From: a virus
Direction: 5' to 3' (one strand)
Virus record (IMG/VR): IMGVR_UViG_3300043436_001494
Coordinates: 1-55,546 of that record
Length of the DNA: 55,546 nt
Below are positions 51,949 to 55,546 of this stretch, in pieces (the stretch's first letter is position 1; every line of letters begins with the position of its first letter). Under the pieces are notes generated by a model. It searched no databases and was not told the origin of the DNA. It saw only the letters and a program-made list of their open reading frames with translations. The translations under genes and the position numbers were made by a program.

Positions 51949-51996
51949 CTTAGCTTTCCAGACAATTAAAGGGATTTAAAGAGAACAGGTATGTTT

Positions 51997-52937
51997 ATCC
52001 TCTGTGCAGCTTTCCTTTCATTACCATATGCATGCATAATAATACCCTGTTTAAGATTAGGAATGTTCACACCCTCATTCAACTGTAGTACAGTAGAGAG
52101 CTTGTCTATTTTTCCTTCCTTGAACATGAGTAAATTATCCTCAGACTCCTTATTACCGCTGTGATAGCTGTATTCACACAATCTGTCAGCCTGAGCTTGA
52201 GTATTAGCAAATATTATACACTTAGTCTGGATACTTTCCATTAGCTTTTTAGTATATAACTCTTTACTTGGATACTCCATCATAGCTTTCATTCTCATCA
52301 CTCTGAGCATATGCATGTTACCGGAACCTACATCAATCCTTCTAGACCAGTAAGTATAGTTATCAATCTCAGATGCCATATACTGTCTGTTGCCAGTTTT
52401 GACCGGAAACACTTTGTTATGTGTCAGCTGTAACTGATGCACTACTATCTGGTAATCATTTAGTATTCCATTCTCTACAGCATCATCTGCTTTGAATGTA
52501 TATACTACAGGACAGAACTCATTTACTAACTTACCCTTCTCTGAATAATCACGCTTAGGTGGAGTACCAGTTAGACCAAGGATTTTACCTTTGTATAACT
52601 GGAGGAATCCCCGGTGACTATCCAGTAGACTATGCATCTCATCCAAATAGACAGCATCATAATCATTAGGATTGTGTTTGTTCAGACTTAAGTAAGTAGT
52701 GAATGTCATTCTACCTAATAAATTTTCTTTACCAAATTTCACAGCATCATCTTTCCAGGACTGGAAGATTGCCTTCTTTGGTGCTACTACAAGACATCTC
52801 ATTAGTGGAGTAGTATTGAGTTCCATGTGAGTAAGACCAACTAGAGTCTTACCGACCCCTGTAGCCAAAACAACAGAACAAGTTCTCTTACCATTAGTAG
52901 CCTCTAATGCTTCTCTTTGAATGTCATTTTTGTTCAT
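51997..52937 (-). CDS. SF2/SNF2-like DEAD/H helicase, exon 1 (main part)
   Basis: Starts MNKNDIQREALEATNGK; Walker A (motif I) is ATGVGKTL, motif II (DEAD/H-like) is YLDEMHSL, motif III is LTGTPPK. Motifs IV-V lie in the second RecA domain (CIIFANTQAQADRL; LNEGVNIPNLKQGI), ending AAQRI just before the intron. Joined to 50620-50773 it is 364 aa with complete motif VI QRIGR. This compact helicase form is common in phages. A diverged partial copy of the N-terminus lies upstream at 53737-53850. Confidence 0.9.
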
Positions 52938-52986
52938 ATAATAAATTAATTTTACAAGAGTCTTGTCCCTAATAAATAAGAAGATT

Positions 52987-53004
52987 TCATTCTATTCTGA
53001 TTTA
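52987..53004. repeat. Partial copy (18 bp) of the gene-junction repeat
   Basis: Spans the stop of the 69-aa gene. With the full copy at 53198-53222 it brackets that gene by direct repeats. The tail reads into a short frame (MKSSYLLGTRLL, then TAA) that may be another leftover start. Confidence 0.75.
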
Positions 53005-53201
53005 TACGATTCAATCTCTGTAATTATCAACCCTCTTAAATCAAGTTTATAATCCTTAACCTTGTCTTTGTTTTGAATGTTTTTTGCCCATTCTAAAATC
53101 TCATTAAGTGTTGTAAACTCATTAAATACTTTTTCTTGCCAAACATTTCTCCATTCGCTTTCATTTACTTGAATGGTTTTCTCAAATTTTACTAATATCA
53201 T
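52992..53201 (-). CDS. Small hypothetical protein bracketed by direct repeats
   Basis: 69 aa: MILVKFEKTIQVNESEWRNVWQEK, then a charged helix. Start and stop each lie in a copy of the repeat, so the gene looks like a unit that could have been inserted or lost by recombination between the copies. Family not recognised. Confidence 0.65.
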   Translation of the reverse strand: MILVKFEKTIQVNESEWRNVWQEKVFNEFTTLNEILEWAKNIQNKDKVKDYKLDLRGLIITEIESYKSE

Positions 53202-53222
53202 TCTATTCTGATTTAAAGGTTA
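53198..53222. repeat. Copy 2 of the 25-bp gene-junction repeat
   Basis: Identical over 25 bp to 46335-46359, nearly 7 kb away. Here the upstream 66-aa gene ends KSE-TAG within the repeat and the next gene starts from its last ATG. Long identity in an otherwise unrelated context suggests a recombination junction or a conserved translation-initiation cassette. Confidence 0.85.
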
Positions 53223-53403
53223 ACTGTTTATTTTTTCTTTGCCATTCTTTACCATCTCTAAATCCTTTTAGGTATTCTTCTGCTTTTTCTCTTCTTTCAA
53301 CTTCCTTGGCTTGGTTGATGAGTATTAGTACATATTCTTTTGTAACTACAACAAGATTTGAAACCTCATTTTCTAGCCACTCTGTTGCTGTTGTTTCTTT
53401 CAT
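53203..53403 (-). CDS. Small hypothetical protein (phage helical motif)
   Basis: 66 aa, MKETTATEWLENEVSNLVV... QAKEVERREKAEEYLKGFRDGKEW. The TATEWLENE start and a basic amphipathic helix are a common Bacteroidetes phage pattern. Function unknown. Confidence 0.68.
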   Translation of the reverse strand: MKETTATEWLENEVSNLVVVTKEYVLILINQAKEVERREKAEEYLKGFRDGKEWQRKNKQLTFKSE

Positions 53404-53413
53404 TTTAATTTTA

Positions 53414-53740
53414 TTATTTTGGATCGTAAGTAAAAAATGAACTTTTGTTCAACTCTTCAATAAATTCTTCCTCTGATAATTCACCATCATACCCAAAAAC
53501 TACTCCTGCATAGTCATGTAAGTTGTTTTTAATGGGAGTAGGTAAAAAATCTTCACACATTGGATATTGATCATCTCCTTCTCCTAGCTGTATTATTACC
53601 CAAAATTTAAAACCGTCTGGTTCAGCAAACTCATCAGATTGAGTATCAAATATAAACCAATTTTTCATTATGTCAATTTCACATTGATTTTTAATAGCCT
53701 CAACTGCCTTAAATTGGTCCTTTGTTAAAACTTTATTCAT
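53414..53740 (-). CDS. Hypothetical protein
   Basis: 108 aa, acidic, with an FVELN-like helix near the end (EEEFIEELNKSSF). Its ATG overlaps the stop of the leftover helicase start by ATGA. Family not recognised. Confidence 0.65.
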   Translation of the reverse strand: MNKVLTKDQFKAVEAIKNQCEIDIMKNWFIFDTQSDEFAEPDGFKFWVIIQLGEGDDQYPMCEDFLPTPIKNNLHDYAGVVFGYDGELSEEEFIEELNKSSFFTYDPK

Positions 53741-53850
53741 ATTCTTTTGTTTTTTAAGTTAATTATTTTACCAGTACCCAATGCAACACTAGATCTTTGT
53801 CTACCTTCAGTAGCTTTGATTGCTTCTTCTTGGACTTCTTGCCTATTCAT
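53737..53850 (-). pseudogene. Leftover 5' end of the SF2 helicase gene
   Basis: 37 codons before TGA: MNRQEVQEEAIKATEGRQ then RSSVALGTGK. The intact helicase reads MNKNDIQREALEATNGK then RTCSVVLATGVGKT. The order and spacing of matching residues extend to the P-loop, where the copy is broken (VG missing) and a new end follows. DNA differs widely, so the two copies diverged before they came together. The ATG overlaps the stop of the 183-aa gene (ATGA), so this was the original helicase start. Three small genes now lie between the copies. Confidence 0.82.
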
Positions 53851-54398
53851 ATTTTTTTAAGTATTAAACACCCATTCTCATCAAGTTTTGGTACTGATTT
53901 ATAGGTTGTAATTTTATCTCCACTACCCTTAACCCCTTTTACTGCACCAATAACTTTAGTTTTATCAACTACTTTTTCCATCTCAATCTCAACTTCAATT
54001 TCTGTTGGTTGTTGGATAGATGTGATAGCCATATCCATTCTGTCTAATTCTGAAATAGTTTTTCTGTCATAATTTGCAAAATTAAATATAGCTTGTTTAA
54101 CATCCTTCAAAGTAAACACCTTGTCTTTATTCAACTCCAGTGCTTTGTTGAAGCCGTAAACTATTCCATCTTTAATTCCAAAACCATGACTAGCATTTGA
54201 TACCTCTAACGGATGATCCTCAGCCAACTTCTCAACATCAACTATACCAAATATTTCATCACAGTTTTGTTTGGATAGTTTTTGTTCAAATTCATCATCA
54301 GGAATTAAAGAGGCTTGAACAGCTTCTGAATTTTCAGTTCTTGAAAGAAGAAAGTAGTCATAATCTCCTCTATGTTTTAAAATTAGTTTTGCTTTCAT
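53847..54398 (-). CDS. Hypothetical protein
   Basis: 183 aa. Starts MKAKLILKHRGDYDYFLL; has a segment HGFGIKDGIVYGFNKALEL and a Glu/Ile-rich part (TEIEVEIEME). Its stop overlaps the leftover helicase start. Function unknown. Confidence 0.7.
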   Translation of the reverse strand: MKAKLILKHRGDYDYFLLSRTENSEAVQASLIPDDEFEQKLSKQNCDEIFGIVDVEKLAEDHPLEVSNASHGFGIKDGIVYGFNKALELNKDKVFTLKDVKQAIFNFANYDRKTISELDRMDMAITSIQQPTEIEVEIEMEKVVDKTKVIGAVKGVKGSGDKITTYKSVPKLDENGCLILKKI

Positions 54399-54405
54399 AT
54401 TTATT

Positions 54406-55155
54406 CTAAATTAAATTAAATACCTTTTTCTGTATAAACTGATTAGCCTCAGATACATCTGTCATAGCTTTAATAGTAGCAATATTAGCATCAATATTCA
54501 ACAAAGTTGCTTTATGATCATAATTCTTACCACCATAAGCCTGTATAAATACTCTCAAAAAGTTATGCTTAACCCATCTGTCAGCTTTACCAATCTTTAT
54601 AAACAAATCACTAAAGTCTTTACACATAACTTCAGAATTAGGGTTAGTAACTCTAAACTTACCGTTCTTTATTGTATCACTTATAGAAGATGACAATACA
54701 GAAGTATCTGTATTATTACAAATACTAGCAATCATTAATGGTTCTAAGTTATACAAGTTCTTAAACTTTTTCAGTGTAAGATAATCTGGATGAACATACA
54801 ACCAAGCATTCACATAGTCCATAAGTTTCCAAGATTCAGATGAATTGTTATAAAAAGCCATTTTTGCAACAATATCTTCCTGATCTACAACTTCAATATA
54901 CTCATATCTAACTGGAATACCTTCCCTTTGACAAGCATGTAATAAATGCTGACCGTCAATAATATAAGTCCTTAATACACCATCAATACAAGCTGTCTTA
55001 ATACATATAACTTGTCTAGTTAGACCCATTGCTCTTATACTCTGAACTAGTAACTCTACTTGTTGAGACTTGATAACTCTGTTCATTGGTAAATAGTTAA
55101 ACAATGTATAATCTGTTGTAACTGCAATTTGAATAAATCCTTTTTTCATAATCAT
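54406..55155 (-). CDS. ParB/Srx-like nuclease-domain protein
   Basis: 249 aa; Met3 is an alternative start. The N-terminal block NRVIKSQQVELLVQSIRAMGL, then YIIDGQHLLHAC, is the ParB/sulfiredoxin-like domain (DGQH in place of DGxHR). A C-terminal helical part follows. In phages such proteins act as nucleases, methylation-linked factors or regulators. Exact role unknown. Confidence 0.78.
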   Translation of the reverse strand: MIMKKGFIQIAVTTDYTLFNYLPMNRVIKSQQVELLVQSIRAMGLTRQVICIKTACIDGVLRTYIIDGQHLLHACQREGIPVRYEYIEVVDQEDIVAKMAFYNNSSESWKLMDYVNAWLYVHPDYLTLKKFKNLYNLEPLMIASICNNTDTSVLSSSISDTIKNGKFRVTNPNSEVMCKDFSDLFIKIGKADRWVKHNFLRVFIQAYGGKNYDHKATLLNIDANIATIKAMTDVSEANQFIQKKVFNLI

Positions 55156-55178
55156 AAATTTTTAAATCATTAATAAAA

Positions 55179-55546
55179 TCATTTTAACCATCCCATGGTC
55201 CTAGCATTTGCTGGGTTCTCATGGATCATGTTGTGATCTGCACGGCAGACCGCAAACCATGTGCTTTGAACTAAGTAAAAGGCATCTCTATTGCTTCCTG
55301 CAAATGAATGATGGACATCTGTTGCATAATGAGTGCAATTGGGTCCTTTAATCATGCATAGTGGATTCTCAGTAAGATACCTTTGTCTTAGTTTAGCATA
55401 CTCTGCATCTTTCTTTGCTCTTTTAGAAGAAACCTGAGGGATTTTATAATCAGTTGGTTTCTGTGAACTGTCACTATTAATGGCTTTTTGGCAACTCCAG
55501 CAATATTTACAGTATTTGAATCCCTCATGGTTCTTCCATATCACGG
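55179..55546 (-). CDS. HNH/NinG-like nuclease (probably 5' partial)
   Basis: At least 122 aa, frame open to the window end; a GTG at 55544 could serve as a start but the gene probably extends beyond. CKYCWSCQKAI, then PLCMIKGPNC... DVHHSFAG and CRADHNMIHENP form an HNH-type core with zinc Cys pairs, similar to NinG-like recombination nucleases. Role could be resolving recombination intermediates or homing. Confidence 0.75.
   Translation of the reverse strand, partial: VIWKNHEGFKYCKYCWSCQKAINSDSSQKPTDYKIPQVSSKRAKKDAEYAKLRQRYLTENPLCMIKGPNCTHYATDVHHSFAGSNRDAFYLVQSTWFAVCRADHNMIHENPANARTMGWLK

Larger units (their letters stand above)
50774..51996 (-). ncRNA. Group I intron in motif VI of the SF2 helicase gene
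   Basis: 1,223 nt. 5' exon ends CAGAGGAT, intron ends CCTAG. P1: exon GAGGAU pairs over 6 bp with guide GUUCUC (51986-51981), U-G at the site. P10: exon 2 AGGUA pairs with UACCU (51991-51987). Core elements on the minus strand: P AATTGTCTGGAAAG (51967-51954), Q AATCAGCAGCCAAGC (51808-51794), R GAAGGTTCAGAGACTA (51776-51761), S GAAGATATAGTCCAATCC (~50848-50831). Spliced frame gives QRIGRLLR, the textbook motif VI (941+154=1095). The endonuclease ORF lies between R and S in the P8 region, and its TAG stop is the last three intron bases. A ~134-nt folded insertion fills P5. Confidence 0.95.

Noticed and set aside
1-55546. Stop-codon reassignment (TAG to Gln) as in some crAss-like phages
   Set aside because: TAG ends several genes at expected positions (helicase exon 2, 63-aa, 66-aa and 69-aa genes), and the giant genes have no internal TAG.
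1-55546. CRISPR array
   Set aside because: No regularly spaced direct repeats were seen; the repeats found are single junction copies and one 18-bp tandem duplication.

Overview
The window is a section of a large, AT-rich, double-stranded DNA tailed phage of the crAss-like group (Crassvirales), so the host is most likely a member of the Bacteroidetes. This rests on four things. There is a block of three giant virion/transcription genes, one carrying a DFDVD-type RNA polymerase active site fused to a zincin-like motif. A replication block on the opposite strand holds PolB, a DnaB-like helicase, a TOPRIM primase, a Sak4-like ATPase, an SSB-like protein and uracil-DNA glycosylase. A MoxR ATPase sits beside a VWA-metallopeptidase. 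Small lipoproteins are numerous and Shine-Dalgarno signals are weak. TAG is used as a normal stop in several genes, so I see no sign of stop-codon reassignment here.

Layout. Positions 1-20.6 kb, plus strand: a 5'-truncated ~1,300-aa protein with a PD-(D/E)XK nuclease-like domain, a 3,572-aa RNA polymerase-type protein, a 1,943-aa protein with an HExxH motif, a LysM-like domain and a hydrophobic segment, then a 46-aa very basic protein. The block meets the minus-strand genes at a terminator near 20.6 kb. Positions 20.6-55.5 kb, almost all minus strand: a MazG-like pyrophosphohydrolase, a DUF932-like protein, PolB, a Cas4/RecB-like nuclease, the MoxR-VWA module, primase, SSB-like, Sak4-like and DnaB-like proteins, and UDG. 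These are followed by many small accessory genes, a spore-photoproduct-lyase-like radical SAM enzyme, an SPFH/Band 7 membrane protein, a ClpS-like adaptor, an SF2 helicase, a ParB-like protein and an HNH protein. One gene (40405-40719) lies on the plus strand inside this block.

Three genes are split by group I introns, and I could define the splice sites to the base. In each, the 5' exon ends in U, the intron ends in G, P1 and P10 pairings exist, the P/Q/R/S core elements are present, and the joined exons keep frame. The introns sit in the Walker A motif of the MoxR ATPase (30413-31634), in the radical SAM enzyme (44792-45785), and in motif VI (QRIGR) of the SF2 helicase (50774-51996). Each encodes a GIY-YIG-type endonuclease whose coding region overlaps the ribozyme. 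Two introns also carry a tRNA-like module on an AT-rich stem inserted into a peripheral helix. The module in the MoxR intron has tRNA-Leu-like acceptor, D and T arms.

A second theme is leftover gene starts. Short, diverged copies of the N-termini of PolB (25584-25625), the SF2 helicase (53737-53850) and a small hypothetical protein (47812-47832) lie upstream of the intact genes. The intervening genes are an HNH endonuclease, a GIY-YIG endonuclease, or in the helicase case three small hypothetical genes. The PolB and helicase remnants overlap the upstream gene by ATGA, so they look like the ancestral starts. This suggests that insertions repeatedly split genes near their start while supplying a new, recoded 5' end.
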